Shown here: piece by piece, positions 34,062 through 45,689 of the stretch
Layout of the letters: every line of letters starts with the position of its first letter
Position numbering within the stretch: position 1 is the stretch's first letter
Assembly (NCBI GenBank): GCA_026119855.1
Contig: JAOWBW010000191.1
Coordinates: 62,001-126,000 of the forward strand
Direction of reading: 5' to 3'
Source: Campanula takesimana
Taxonomy: Eukaryota; Streptophyta; Magnoliopsida; Asterales; Campanulaceae
DNA length: 64,000 nucleotides
Translations under genes and position numbers: made by a program
The notes under the pieces: model-generated
What the model saw: only the letters and a program-made list of their open reading frames with translations
What the model was told of the DNA's origin: nothing
Database searches by the model: none

Positions 34062-35080
34062 TCTATATATATATATATATATATATTAAAGTTGGCCAAA
34101 AGAGTTATGGTATTGACATGTGGACAAACAATGGAGAAAGCTTGCATTTGGAGAAGCCACATCAACAACATACTAATAAATAAGTGACTTTTCATTTTCT
34201 TTTCATTAGCTAATACTATTAGCTAATAATAATAGTTACTAAAAAGGGTAACTATAATAGTTAACTATTATAGTAACTATTACTATTATTAGTAATAGTT
34301 AACTATAATAGTTAACCATTATAGTTAACTATTACTCTTATTAGTAATAGTTACTATTATAGTTAACTATATTAGTTAAATATTACTATTAATAGTATTA
34401 GTTACAATACAAGTTAAATATTACTATTAATAGTATTAGTTAACTATATTAGTTAACTATTACTATTAATAGTATTAGTTAACAATATTAGTTACAATAC
34501 AAGTTAAATATTACTATTAATAGTATTAGTTAACTATAATAGTTACTATATTAGTTAACTATTACTATTAATAGTATTAGTTAACTATAATAGTTACTAT
34601 ATTGTTAATTATTACTATTAATAGTATTAGTTAACCATAATAGTTACTTTATAAGTTATTTTTACTATTAATAGTATTGGTTAACTATAATAAGCTACAT
34701 ATATTAACTATTACTATTATTAGTATTAGTTAATTATAATAGTTATTATATAAGTTAGATTATTAATTTTTAATATTAATTAATCATAATAGTTACTATA
34801 TCAATTAACTATTACTATTAATAATATTATTTTATTATAATAATTATATTAATAATTATTATTATATAGACTAATCATTGCTATTAATATATATATAACT
34901 ATTACTATCAATGGTATTAATTAATTATAATAGTTATTATAATAATAGTAATCATATAGATTAATTTTTATTATTAATAGTATTAGTTAAAATGATTATT
35001 ACTATATTAGTTAACTTTAGTTAAAATATTTTTTAAGACATAGTATTGGTTTCCCGTGCAGAGCACGGGTTACCCGCTAG
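34062..35080 (+). mobile_element. Helitron, non-autonomous (copy 1)
   Basis: It begins TCTATATATAT, ends with hairpin CCCGTGC-AGA-GCACGGG (35053-35069) and TTACCCGCTAG, and sits exactly between A and T, as Helitrons do. There is no coding sequence. The interior (34200-35000) is an array of short palindromes (TACTATTAATAGTA, TTAACTATAATAGTTA). The copy at 38954-40780 shares both ends. Confidence 0.88.
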
Positions 35081-35408
35081 TAAAAGTAATAGCACAAAAT
35101 CAAGGCTCCCACGAAGGAGAGAAGGCAAAGGCTCTCACGAAGGAGAGAGTGCAACAAATCAAACACCATACTAACAACGTCCTCTTCAATTATTTGAAAT
35201 GAAAACTGAAAAAGTTAAAAACAAGGAAAAGAAAACAATCAGATTTGGGTAGATTTAGAGAGAAATATTTCTATCTAAATCTAAACCCAAATCTAGACTG
35301 AAAAAGGAAAATAGCAAAAAAAGCTTACAGATTAATCTATGGAGAATTGAAAATAGAAGAAGATGGTGGTTTTTTTTTTTTTTTTGGAAGGAGTAGAAGA
35401 AGACGGTG

Positions 35409-35505
35409 GGTTTTTTTTTTCGAAATTAATTCATAATGAGCTGATTAGTCCAAAACATTTATCTATAAAGACCATGCTTGTTAGTAACTCCCTAGATAAT
35501 GAAAC
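35409..35505 (-). mobile_element. Possible second LINE tail
   Basis: A T-run followed by CGAAATTAATTCATAATGAG resembles the LINE 3' terminus at 33567 (T-run, CGAAATCAAACTGCC). No coding part is visible. Confidence 0.35.
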
Positions 35506-35507
35506 CA

Positions 35508-35665
35508 AGGTTTTAAAAAGCGCTAGGCGCCGCAGCAGCGCTTAGCGGGGTCTAGACGGAACTTAGGGAGGGCCGAGAATTCAGAAATAGTTATAATATC
35601 CTAAGCGAGACTTAGTCGTTTCATGAATGCCTAGCGCGTAGGATATGTCGCTTTTTAGAACACTG
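35508..35665. mobile_element. GC-rich MITE (GCGCTAGGCGC ends)
   Basis: TTTTAAAAAGCGCTAGGCGC at the left is mirrored by GCCTAGCGCGTAGG...GCTTTTTAGAA at the right. It is about 158 bp with no coding. Confidence 0.55.
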
Positions 35666-35990
35666 AATGAAACATTACGTCTATAAAAATAATTCAGATT
35701 TAATAAATTGTGCCTAATTATGTGCATATAGGCATCATCGTTCAGAACATTATGTATTAAGTGGGGACTTTGATCTGTTTGAGGAAGTTTTTGCCTTTTG
35801 GGTGAATTGTCTCCATTTTTATTCCAAACTTAACCAACCTAATATTATATACCCAACAATATTAATAAACATTATTTATATATTCATGAATACATATATC
35901 TTGCCCCTACCGTTATAAATAATTGAGTAGCCATAATGACTGAAGGGTCCATTGAGCCTGAAACATGTCAGTATGGTTGTCTTAAGTCGT

Positions 35991-36253
35991 AGAAACAATA
36001 AATTTTGAGATTCAAGCTTATTCATTCCATTGATCTGGAAATAATATACTCCATCCGTCTCATTTCAAATTACAAAAATTTGTTATTTTAGGTGTTCAAT
36101 AAAAATTGCAAAATTCAAAAGGGGTAGAAACAATAAATTTAGAGATTCAAACTTATTCATTCCATTGATCGAGAAATAATATACTCAATCCTCCTCATTT
36201 CAAATTGCAATATTTGTTATTTTAGGTGTTCAATAAGAATTGCAAAATTCAAA
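35991..36253. repeat. Tandem duplication of about 131 bp
   Basis: GTAGAAACAATAAATTT through GCAAAATTCAAAA occurs at 35991-36121 and again at 36124-36253 with few changes. It includes the left end of the MITE that runs to 36452. Confidence 0.8.
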
Positions 36254-36452
36254 AGTAAAAAGTTATTAATAATTTTCAATTAGTGGGATCCACTTGTCAT
36301 ACTCACATCAACTAACCCACGTCACATACTATTCTCTACCCCACTTTCTATTTCCTACCCAACTATCTACCCTCACAATACATTACCTTTTTCACCTTTT
36401 CCTTTAATTTTTGTGTGAATCTTTTTTACAATTTAAAATGAGACGCAGGGGT
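36180..36452. mobile_element. MITE (TCATTTCAAATTG family, copy 2)
   Basis: CTCATTTCAAATTGCAATAT ... ATTTAAAATGAGACGCAG. Related to 14988-15252. Its left end is duplicated at about 36050. Confidence 0.65.
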
Positions 36453-36977
36453 GTATAGTACATCGTGTACTTGTTCTCAAATAAATTCTAGTATTATTTT
36501 AAGTAACTAGAAAAGATGGAAATCTAGTTTTCTAATGTAACTCAAAACCTTAAAATCGGATGTCAGATTTATCGAGCGCGGTCACGCTTGCAACTCAGCA
36601 CGCCCGTGTCTATAGAGCTTAATGAATCAAAACTTCAAAATCATTTGGCACGATTTTACTTGAAACTAAGCACGTCCGTACAATTTATGCCGTTAAAGAA
36701 CTACCAAGCCAACTTCCTGACATAAGGATTAGATGAGTTTTAATATTGCAAAGCATTATTCATAACAACTATATCCATGACTTTAGATTAATCCAAATAT
36801 GTCATCATATTTGCTATTTGAGAACATTCTAAAGTAAACGTTGTAGATGTTGTAATTGACTTGTAAAAAAAAACTGTCACTTATTTGTATATTTCTTATA
36901 CAATTATTTTGGGCTCATCCGGTTCAATATAAATATTTAAATTTGCTATTAGAAAAAACACTTTAAAAAACACAAAA

Positions 36978-37622
36978 TCTTGTAAAAAACGTGTTTTACA
37001 CTAACTATGTGTAAAACGTGTTTTTCAAATAACGGCTTAAGAGGGATTAAAAGACGCGGTGACAATTTTGTAAATAAGTTGAACTCATGGAAATCTCAGC
37101 AGGCACATTTTAAAACAAGAGGATGCATTTTTCAATACTTCACAGCAGGCATATTTTAACTCTAGAGGAGGCACTTTTTTAGAGCAGACATGTTTTAACT
37201 CTAGAGGAGACACTTTTTTTCTCCTGAGATTTTTTTGAACTTTTAACATTGTCTTTTTTAAAGAAAACAAATGCCTGCTCTAGTTTAAAAATGTGCCTCC
37301 TACAGTATGAAAATATGCCTCCTCCAGTTTTAAAACATGCTTGCTTTAAAATTTAGAAGTGCCTCTTTGAAAAAAATGTCTGTTATAGTTTTACAAAGTG
37401 CCTGATGTGGAGTTCAAAAATATGCCTCCTTCAGTTTCATAATATGCCTCCTGCAGTTTTAAAATATGCCTCCTGAGATTTCATAAGTTTCAAATATTTA
37501 CACTTATGCCACCGCGTCTCTTAAACCCTACTTGCCGTTATTAATAAAACACGTTTTACACTAAGCCTAGTGTAAAACGCGTTTTACACTAAGCCTAGTG
37601 TAAAACGCGTTTTACAAGAGAC
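36978..37622. mobile_element. 645-bp MITE with palindromic GTAAAACGCGTTTTAC ends
   Basis: The arms begin TCTTGTAAAA and mirror each other for about 120 bp (GACGCGGTG...). The ends carry palindromes: GTGTAAAACGCGTTTTACAC at 37570-37589 and an 18-bp version at 37599-37616. The interior is built of about ten TGCCTCCTgcagTTTTAAAAT units in both orientations. Confidence 0.75.
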
Positions 37623-37777
37623 TTACTCTTTAAAAAATCATTTTGAAAAGAGTATAATATGTACAGTATATATATACTACCTATATTCTATTCAAGTGGC
37701 GATTATACAGCATGCCAAAATAGTTGACTGTTAATTTTGTCAACTCTCCCTTAAATGGGTAAAAAAGAAAGAGTAGG

Positions 37778-37932
37778 TTTTGAGAGAAATTAGTTTTTTT
37801 GTAAGTTATAAAAATCCAATTTTTAATATTAATATTACTCTTAAACCATAAATCTTAAACCCTAACTCCTAAACTTAAAACCTATAAAAACAAGATTTTT
37901 ATAACCTATGGAGTAAGTAATTTCTCCCAAAT
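37778..37932. mobile_element. MITE with telomere-like core (copy 2)
   Basis: TTTTGAGAGAAATTAGTTTT ... TTTCTCCCAAA with a core containing TTAAACCCTAACTCCTAAAC. Same family as 11489-11653. Confidence 0.7.
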
Positions 37933-38150
37933 TTTTTTGAAAAAGAAATCCATATGAAATGCAATCTCCGTTAAACTCGGTAATCGTACCACTTTATTTT
38001 TGGCCCTAAATAAGCACTAAAAAGAATTTGTTAAACATTCTCTTCGGTTTTAAATGAATCATAAATATTGCATGTTTCATGACACAAGATAAGTGATGGC
38101 TCATGGCTCTGGCTTTTTTTTTTTTTGGTAAACTTTCACCTGCTAAGAAA

Positions 38151-38419
38151 TACTCTATCCGTCCTTTTTTAATTTACAAAAATGAGTTTTGACACAAGAA
38201 TTAAGAAAATAATTGAAAAGATGATGTGTTGTGAGTATATATAGTTGAGTGAGAGAGAGAAAGTGAGGTAGAGGATAATAAGTTGATAATTGTTGTGAAT
38301 ATAACAATTGGGTCTCACTATTTAAAAAATATTAAAATGTTTTCATTTTAGAATTTGTAGATTAAAGTGGGACAACCAAAATAACAATTTTTGTAGATTA
38401 AAGATGGACAGAGGTAGTA
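38151..38419. mobile_element. Stowaway-like MITE
   Basis: CTCTATCCGTCC ... GATGGACAGAGGTAG, bounded by TA-like bases. The interior (GATGTGTTGTGAG, GAGAGAGAAAGTGAGGTAGA) is shared with 14988-15252. Confidence 0.65.
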
Positions 38420-38739
38420 TTTGTATTTTCGGTAATCGATTTAATTGAATGTTGATGAAAATTTATAACTAATAAAATTTGTCAGTAATATATAATATTA
38501 TATGGTGTATCAAACTATCAGTAATAATCTTTATAATATTATTAGGATAATAAGAAATTGTAAAACTTTGATCAATATTTAATAAAATACATTACTAAAA
38601 ATAAAAAGAAACTCTTTTTTTAACTTTGAAATAGAATTAAAACCAAAAAATGAATTTTCAACAAATTATTTTTTGACCCATTTTCAAATTATTTCTACCT
38701 TCATAATTATATTAGCTTATTTACTTTGTGTGACAAATA

Positions 38740-38905
38740 GGTAAATATAAAGTCACCAAAAAGTGACACAAAATTTGGCTTACAAAATAATGTTTCATGA
38801 TTTTATCGTTGTTTTTAATTAGAGTGTGGCGTGTGCACTATCGATACAACCAATAAAATATCGTCACCTCATTTTGTATTATTTATTTTGTAAAATATTT
38901 TTGTG
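38740..38905. mobile_element. MITE related to 22685-22868 (inverted)
   Basis: It contains GTTTTTAATTAGAGTGTGGC and CCAATAAAATATCG, the inverse of the core at 22760-22800, and ends in TTTGTAAAATATTTTTG. Confidence 0.5.
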
Positions 38906-38953
38906 CCGCTAACCCGTCACAAATTCCCTCAAATAAAAAAAAAGTGTGACAAA

Positions 38954-38992
<39 letters not shown>

Positions 38993-40780
38993 GTTGGCGA
39001 AAAGAGCTATGGTATTGACATGTGGACAAACAATGGAGAAAGCTTACACTTGGAGAAGCCACATCAACAACATACTAATAAATAAGCGACTTTTCATTTT
39101 CTTTTCATTAGCTAATACTATTAGCTAATAATAATAGTTACTAAAAAGGGTAACTATAATAGTTAACTACTATAGTAACTATTACTATTATTAGTAATAG
39201 TTAACTATAATAGTTAACCATTATAGTTAACTATTACTCTTATTAGTAATAGTTACTATTATAGTTAACTATATTAGTTAACTATTACTATTAATAGTAT
39301 TAGTTAATAATATTGGTTACAATACAAGTTAAATATTACTATTAATAGTATTAGTTAACTATAATAGTTACTATTATAGTTAACTATATTAGTTAAATAT
39401 TACTATTAATAGTATTAGTTACTACTATATTAGTTAACTATTACTATTAATAGTATTAGTTAACTATAATAGTTACTATATAGCTAATTATTACTATTAA
39501 TAGTATTAGTTAACCATAATAATAGTTAATTTATAAATTATTTTTTACTATTAATAGTATTGGTTAACTATAAGACCATCCACAGTGGTTTCAACCAAAA
39601 AAACCATTCAACACCCACTTTATCACTCCACATCAGCTTCTCTCTCTTCCAACTCATCCATTCAACACTCATTCAACAAAACACCCTATAATGGTTTGTT
39701 TAATCCCCAATTCAACACTTTTCTCACTCATCATCCTATACCCCACCACTTAAAATTTATTTTTTATTTTTTATTTTTATGATTAGTAAAATTATAATAA
39801 TAAAAATAATAATAAAAATAATCAATTATAATTTAAAAAAATACTTTACACTTAATTATTTTTTTTGTAATTGTAATTAAATAAATATGAGGTTTTTTTG
39901 AATGTTGAAATGGTTATTATTGAGATCCATTTCATTAAAATGAGATTTTTTTTTGTATCCAAATCAAATGAAACTTACATCAATTTATAGAGAGAAAAAT
40001 ATTATGAATTTTGGTGTAAAAATAAAAAATAAAAAAAATCATTTATTGTAAAATAATTGAGCTCAAATAATTAGGGTGAGAAATTAAATTAGAAATTCGA
40101 TGAACGAATGATAAGCTGACAAGTGTCAACGCCAGGAATTTCAAAAAAAAAAAAAAAACGGCGTCCGGCTTCCGCGACGCGCCTTTCCTGGCGCGTGTGA
40201 TGCACTCGCCCGCCAGGCCCAATCACATCGCGCCACGTGGCAAATCCGGGAGACAAAAAATCCATTTACACTCGTTTAATTCATTCAACAATTCCATTCA
40301 CACCCCATTCATTCACACACCATTGGAGCCATTAAACCAAATTTTTTTTGTTGAACCCATTTCACACTCTCCATTAAACATCCATTGTGGATGGTCTAAT
40401 AGGCTACATACATTAACTATTACTATTATTAGTATTAATTGATTATAATTGTTATTATATAAGTTAGATTATTAATTTTTAATATTAATTAATCATAATA
40501 GTTATTATATCAATTAACTATTACTATTAATAATATTATTTTATTATAATAATTATATTAATAATTATTATTCTATAGACTAATCATTGCTATTAATATG
40601 TATATTAACTATTACTATCAATGGTATTAATTAATTATAATAGTTATTATAATAATAGTAATCATATAGATTAATTTTTATTATTAATAGTATTAGTTAA
40701 AATGATGATTACTACTATTAGTTAACTATAGTTAAAAAACATAGTATTGGTTTCCGTGCAGAGCACGGGTTACCCGCTAG
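38954..40780 (+). mobile_element. Helitron, non-autonomous (copy 2)
   Basis: Same TCTATATAT start and CTAG end as copy 1, inserted between A and T. The terminal hairpin is CCGTGC-AGA-GCACGG (40754-40768). It is longer than copy 1 because of the Harbinger MITE at 39574-40396. It ends 18 bp from the TATA box of the COPT gene. Confidence 0.88.
39574..40396. mobile_element. PIF/Harbinger-type MITE nested in the Helitron
   Basis: The ends GACCATCCACAGTGG and CCATTGTGGATGGTC are flanked by TAA on both sides (39571-39573, 40397-40399). The 3-bp TWA duplication is typical of Harbinger. The sister Helitron has the empty site near 34692. A GC-rich stretch lies at about 40155-40250. Confidence 0.88.
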
Positions 40781-40782
40781 TT

Positions 40783-40841
40783 GTACTTATTTTGGAGGTA
40801 TAAACTTGTACTACAAGACAACGTCTCGCAGTTGACTGTAC
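40783..40841 (+). promoter_or_regulatory. COPT core promoter: three GTAC motifs and a TATA box
   Basis: TATAAA at 40799-40804 is 156 nt from the ATG. GTAC, the core bound by the copper regulator SPL7 in Arabidopsis, occurs at 40783-40786, 40808-40811 and 40838-40841. Function is inferred from the motifs only. Confidence 0.45.
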
Positions 40842-40959
40842 TATCTAATCTCAATCCAACATTACTACTTCTTGGCTTCTTTAAGCCACGAATCATTCTC
40901 CTATCCATATCCACTGTGTGTATCTGTGTGAGAGAGAAACCGTTTCAACAATCGCCCAT

Positions 40960-41412
40960 ATGGCCGGAATGCACAATCATGACATGCCCGGCATGGCCGC
41001 CGCACCACCGCCGTCAATGTCAACGAACGGCACCGGAATAATGCACCATAATAACATGATGATGCACATGACGTTTTTCTGGGGCAAAAACGCCGAAATT
41101 CTGTTTTCGGGTTGGCCCGGTACCAGTTTGGGTATGTACGTTTTGGCTCTGGTATTTGTTTTCGTCCTGGCTTTTCTGGGCGAGTGGCTGTCTCACCGGA
41201 CCAATCGCGTCGGGTCGGGTTTGGTTCAGACGCTCATGCATGGTATTCGGATCGGGCTGGCTTATATGGTTATGCTGGCGGTGATGTCTTTCAATGTTGG
41301 TGTATTTCTGGTGGCGGTGGCGGGGCATAGTTTGGGGTTTTTGTTGTTTGGGAGTAGGGTTTTTAACAAGTCGTCGGAGAAAGGCGGCGATTTACCTCCG
41401 ACGAGTTGTTGA
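40960..41412 (+). CDS. COPT/Ctr-family high-affinity copper transporter
   Basis: A single-exon gene of 150 residues, normal for plant COPT proteins, which import Cu(I) across the plasma membrane or release it from internal stores as trimers. The start MAGMHNHDMPGM was chosen because it opens the Met/His-rich extracellular segment; an upstream in-frame ATG at 40918 would add 14 unrelated residues. Residues 1-37 carry Met motifs (MPGM, MHHNNMMMHM). Three predicted membrane segments lie at about 57-77, 95-112 and 114-132. TM2 has the MxxxM pair (Met105, Met109) that lines the pore, and TM3 has GxxxG (Gly122, Gly126) for helix packing. The C-terminus ends in a lone Cys. It is the only intact non-UGT protein gene in the window and lies between the two copies of the UGT block, on the opposite strand. 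Which COPT paralogue it is cannot be told here. Confidence 0.93.
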   Translation: MAGMHNHDMPGMAAAPPPSMSTNGTGIMHHNNMMMHMTFFWGKNAEILFSGWPGTSLGMYVLALVFVFVLAFLGEWLSHRTNRVGSGLVQTLMHGIRIGLAYMVMLAVMSFNVGVFLVAVAGHSLGFLLFGSRVFNKSSEKGGDLPPTSC

Positions 41413-41751
41413 TGGTGAGGATTTTCCTCATGAATTTGGCTCTCTGTTCTTTTTATTCCTACACTATTTCCGTATCTGAATAATTGTCCAGTCAAGGTGT
41501 GTAAAAAGGATTAATTGTCTGGTTAATTTGTTAAACACTTTAAAGCAAAATTTGTCAAACATTTCAAGATTGAGATCTATTAATTTTTCCAATAAGTGGC
41601 GAACTGATTTGTCAAATTTCTTAAGTTGATTTATCATACCTCCTAAATATTGTGATTTTTTTTTCCCTCAAAAGTGGTAAATCCAAATCTTACCCTCAGT
41701 GTTAAATTACAATAAAACACTTTTTTCAACATATAAAACACTTCTGTTATA

Positions 41752-42104
41752 CTCCCCTGTCTGTCTCTGAATGATAGTCCCCCTATTTTCATGGGTTTTA
41801 CGAAGGAACTTTGAGTAATAATTAAGACTACTTTTAATTATTCTAATGAAAATTTTGAAATTGTCCACCTTTTTTTTTAGTCTGTCCCAGGGTATATGCC
41901 ACTTCCTAAAATAAAAAAAAATATTTACTATTCCTCTCACTCATTCTCTTACTTTTATACTCACAACACCAATCAACTTACTATTCCCTCTCACTCATTC
42001 TCTCTCATACTTTACTTTTATACTCGCAACACTTACATCACTTCATCAATTTCTTAATCTCCGTGCAAATGAGAGGGTGAACATATACTCTGGGACGGAG
42101 GGAG
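41752..42104. mobile_element. Chimeric Stowaway MITE
   Basis: The left part matches the 32694-type Stowaway (GATAGTCCCCCTATTTTCAT). From about 41865 it continues as the 32435-type and ends GGGACGGAGGGAG then TA. It looks like a fusion or deletion product of two neighbouring Stowaways. Confidence 0.65.
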
Positions 42105-43002
42105 TAATTGATTTCATTCTTCTTATGGAGTAGAACACAAACTCATAACTAATTTTGTAATTTGACAAAATTACCCCTAAGGAAATAACTCACAATTTCC
42201 TTAAAACGCTAAAATTTTCCAACAATCCCCCACATGAAAGAAATTGATGACGAAAGGTGATAAAGTCTGGCAGTCGAAAACTTGCATAGGATAGGTTAGG
42301 TCTGCCCTTTAAACCTTCCCTTGTAAAATATATTTACTCTACTCGCTAATCAGTAGACGCGATGTCCTCGAACTGCTAGCTTTCTGTGTAGCTGGTCATA
42401 TACTTTACACAAGTATCTCCCTAACACAATTAAGTTCTCATAGATGTGATCATTAGTGGCCCTGGACACAATGTTTGGTTATGTGAGAGTGTCTAAGAAT
42501 TGAGCCTCCCACAATTCTCCTCGAATCGACCCCCACTTCTCTCTCACATACGGAAACAAGCGATCTGAACACCAAGTTCTTCCGGATATCGGGCACATAA
42601 AGCATATTGTTGAGAGTCAACTATTTCCCAGATGTCATCTTCAAAACCACTTTCCCTTCACCTTTGATTTCGAAAGTGGAAAAATTCCCCATAAATAGCT
42701 TCTCGCCATTTTCCTTATCAACTAAAGTACTAAACATGTCTTTGTTAGATCACACATGTCTAGTGGCACCAATGTCAATCCACTACTGATTTGGGTTTGA
42801 ACCCACCAAATTCACCTCAAAAATCATAGCCGTGAGGTGTATCTCAGACACGTCCTTAGCAATGCCTTCCACCAAGTTTGCTTCACGAGCCTTCTAGGGT
42901 AATTTGCTAGCATGAGCTTTGTGTCCTTCACCACCACAATTGTAACAAGTTCCTAAGAACTTTTTCTTGGAACACCACCCTTTGGCCCCAAGTTGGATTG
43001 TT

Positions 43003-43805
43003 TTATGGTTGACACAACCTTCCATTTTCCCTTGCCATGGCCTTTATTTTGGAGCTTTGGCGGTGCTCCACCACATTAGCCTTAGCCACACTAGGTACAA
43101 ACTTTTTCTCGGCGGCCCTATTTCCTTCTTCAATACTCAATCGAAGAATAAGCCCTTTAACATTCATTTTCTTTCGCTTATGCTTTAGGTAGCTCTTTAA
43201 ATTATTCCACGATAGAGGCAATTTTTCAATGATTTCCACCACTTGAAAACATTCACTTAGAACCATAACCTCGGCATAAACCTCATGAAAAATCGTTTGT
43301 AAACTCATCCACTTGAGTATTGACAGTCATATTGTACACCATCTTATAATCAAGGAAATGAGCAATATTAAATTTCTTTGTTCCCACATCCTCAAGTTTA
43401 TACTTTGGTCCAAAGACACCCACAATACCTTAGCAGTTTTGTTTTCATTAAACACATTATAAAGAGAATTCGAAAGTGAATTGAAGATATAGTTTTTGCA
43501 AAGGAATTTCCTATGCTTCCATGTTCAACCGCAGCCAAGTTTGTTATATCAGTTTCATTCTCACCTAACTTTGGCATATCTTCTTTCAACTACTTAGCCA
43601 AGTTCAACGTGGCAAGATAGAAAAACATTTTTTGTTGCCAACGTTTGAAATCGTGGCCAACAAACTTCTCTGGCTTTTCTGTATGAGATGTTGATATGTG
43701 AACAATCGGAGGGTTACTGGTCACAATATTTGAACCACTTCCATTTCCAGTTTGGGTTCCAGTTGGGATCTTAGTTTCCTTTCCAACAGTGTTGGAATCA
43801 GCCAT
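43003..43805 (-). pseudogene. Copia-A gag pseudogene
   Basis: Three open pieces (43805-43590, 43589-43398, 43308-43003) read as one copia capsid protein with stops and shifts between them. It starts MADSNTVGKETKIP and later reads VEIIEKLPLSWNNL. Confidence 0.8.
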
Positions 43806-43808
43806 CTT

Positions 43809-43943
43809 TTGTTAGATGATTACAACAGAAAGAACAAATTACAGAATAATAAAACAAAAATATTTTCTTTTTGTATTCCACTTTATAATTTCTATTTTAT
43901 TATTCAGTAATTTTTGTTCTTTCTGTTGTAATCATCTAACAAT
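43809..43943. repeat. Inverted repeat (hairpin) upstream of Copia-A gag
   Basis: TTGTTAGATGATTACAACAG at the left is exactly mirrored at the right, with about 47-bp arms and a T-rich loop. It lies in the untranslated leader of the element and may be a separate foldback insertion. Confidence 0.8.
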
Positions 43944-44853
43944 CTTAAGACTTATTCATACCCTCACCAAGTGTGCTTGAGTCTTGTTGAAACGTTAATC
44001 TCTTAAGATAGAACGTGCGGAACGAGAGCACATTGCACCTAAGTTTTCCGGCGAACTAAACTTATCTTGTACAGTATCACCACTACTGTACATGCAAATA
44101 GGCCATAGAAAACGAATAACAATATGCTGCAAAAAAAATGGAAGAGGATTATTGTTCAGTGTCGGTATGTTCAAATAGTTGTCAACACTCCCTTTTATAA
44201 TTGCACAAAACCAAGGATCAGAAACAAAATCTTGCACTAGTCCGAAATAAAATCACAATTGATTTCAAATTTTACAGTTTTTATTTAGCCTCATTAAGAC
44301 AGACCTTTTTCCTTGGCTGTTACAATTTAGAAATCAAAAAAGTCATTGAAACTGCCCATTAAATTTGATTCACAAAATCAAAATAATAACAAAAGGTGAG
44401 CTTGTATGGGAAGGCAAATTCGTGTCCGCGGGACGCGCACAAGCACGGTACGCAACTCGCAAGCCAAATTTGAAACTTGAATAGCACCCCCCGCGCCCGA
44501 GAGAGTGCCTTTATACTACATAATCTTGAACACTACTATATTGCGCAAGTATTTATACTAGTAAAAGGTTTCATCTGCTTCCCACGTGGGAAGCCCAAAT
44601 TTGGAGGTCACTTTCCCCTTCAAAGAAAAACTTCATTTTGCTTCAATGTTGGAAAACTTCTTTTTTGCCTTTCCAACCCACTCACTTTGAGTATTAATAT
44701 TTCATTCATACAAAACTCATTTTGGATAAATAAATAATTGATTTCATGCTTCTCATGAGTAGAACACAAACTAATAACTAATTTTGTAATTTGACAAAAT
44801 TACCCTTGAAAAATAACTCACAATTTCTTTCAAAACACACAATTTTTTCCAAC

Positions 44854-45640
44854 ACATATTTCCTCTGGAATGTCAATAGGTCGACCCCCTTGTACATAAG
44901 TAAAGGAAAAAAAAAAGGAACTTCCAGGAAATAGAGTAGGCTCGATCTAAATGAATGTAACACTATGTATAGAAAAGTAGTAGTTCAACCCTTTACACTT
45001 TAAAACTAAAAATACATATGTATAAGTAATAGTTTAACCATTTACACTTTAGAATTAAAAATATTTTTTTTAGTAATATTGTAAAAATAAGAAAGTAACA
45101 ATTTCTATAAATGAATTATATAGAAACTTATGCTATATTTTTCATTTACCAAAGTGTAAAGTGTTGTATTTTTCAAATAATGTATTACATTTTTGATTAA
45201 AAAAAAATTATTACATTTCGTCTATAAAATTGTTACGTTTACTTGTATAATAACTATATCCATATGTTTTAAAATAATAAGTTACAATGGGTTCAATTTA
45301 TCATGATACATGTAAAAGTAATACATCATCTATAGAAATGTGTTACAATTTTGTCTACCAAAGTGTTACATTTACTTGTACAAACAATTACATTTATGTG
45401 TATAAAATGTTATTTGTAAATGTTACTTTCAAAAAAATAAAAATAAAATACTATAATTCTTTTATTCTGCAAAAATACTACTACATTTCAGTATAAAGAC
45501 AATTATATTCAGTTATAGTTAGTGCTACACACAATTATAGTTAGTATTACAATTGAAAGATGAGCAAAATGAACGGTTTTTTTTCCCGTAACACATGTGT
45601 TACGTTTTACTTATAAACAATGCTACTTATAAGTAACACA
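44854..45640. other. AT-rich sequence, no gene recognised
   Basis: Degenerate repeats of TGTTACATTTACTTGTA-like and AACCATTTACACTTTA-like units occur across 44960-45480. No open frame or element end was identified. Confidence 0.4.
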
Positions 45641-45689
45641 TGATAGACATAACAAAGATCCCCCCATATCATCCGAGACTTGCTCTCCA

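Larger units (their letters stand above)
42105..44853 (-). mobile_element. Decayed Ty1/copia element (Copia-A)
   Basis: The 5' LTR-like end on the right (TGTTGGAAAAAATT at 44853, minus strand) repeats as a truncated 3' LTR at about 42226-42105 (ATTTTGTAATTTGACAAAATT shared). Between them is a copia gag (start at 43805) in broken frames (FKRWQQKMFFYLATLNLAK; LPLSWNNLKSYLKHKRKKMN). A damaged zinc knuckle (CYNCGGEGHKAH without the final Cys) and a protease-region remnant follow. Integrase, RT and RNase H are missing. Confidence 0.8.

Noticed and set aside
33698..34195. 165-codon minus-strand frame as one gene
   Set aside because: The N-terminal third is Helitron sequence read through by chance, and only the rest is LINE ORF2 remnant.
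34206..35000. Regular repeat array that might suggest a CRISPR-like or satellite locus
   Set aside because: Units are degenerate palindromes without unique spacers, and the whole tract lies between clear Helitron ends in a plant genome.
40197..40442. 81-codon plus-strand frame
   Set aside because: It lies inside the Harbinger MITE and crosses its right end.
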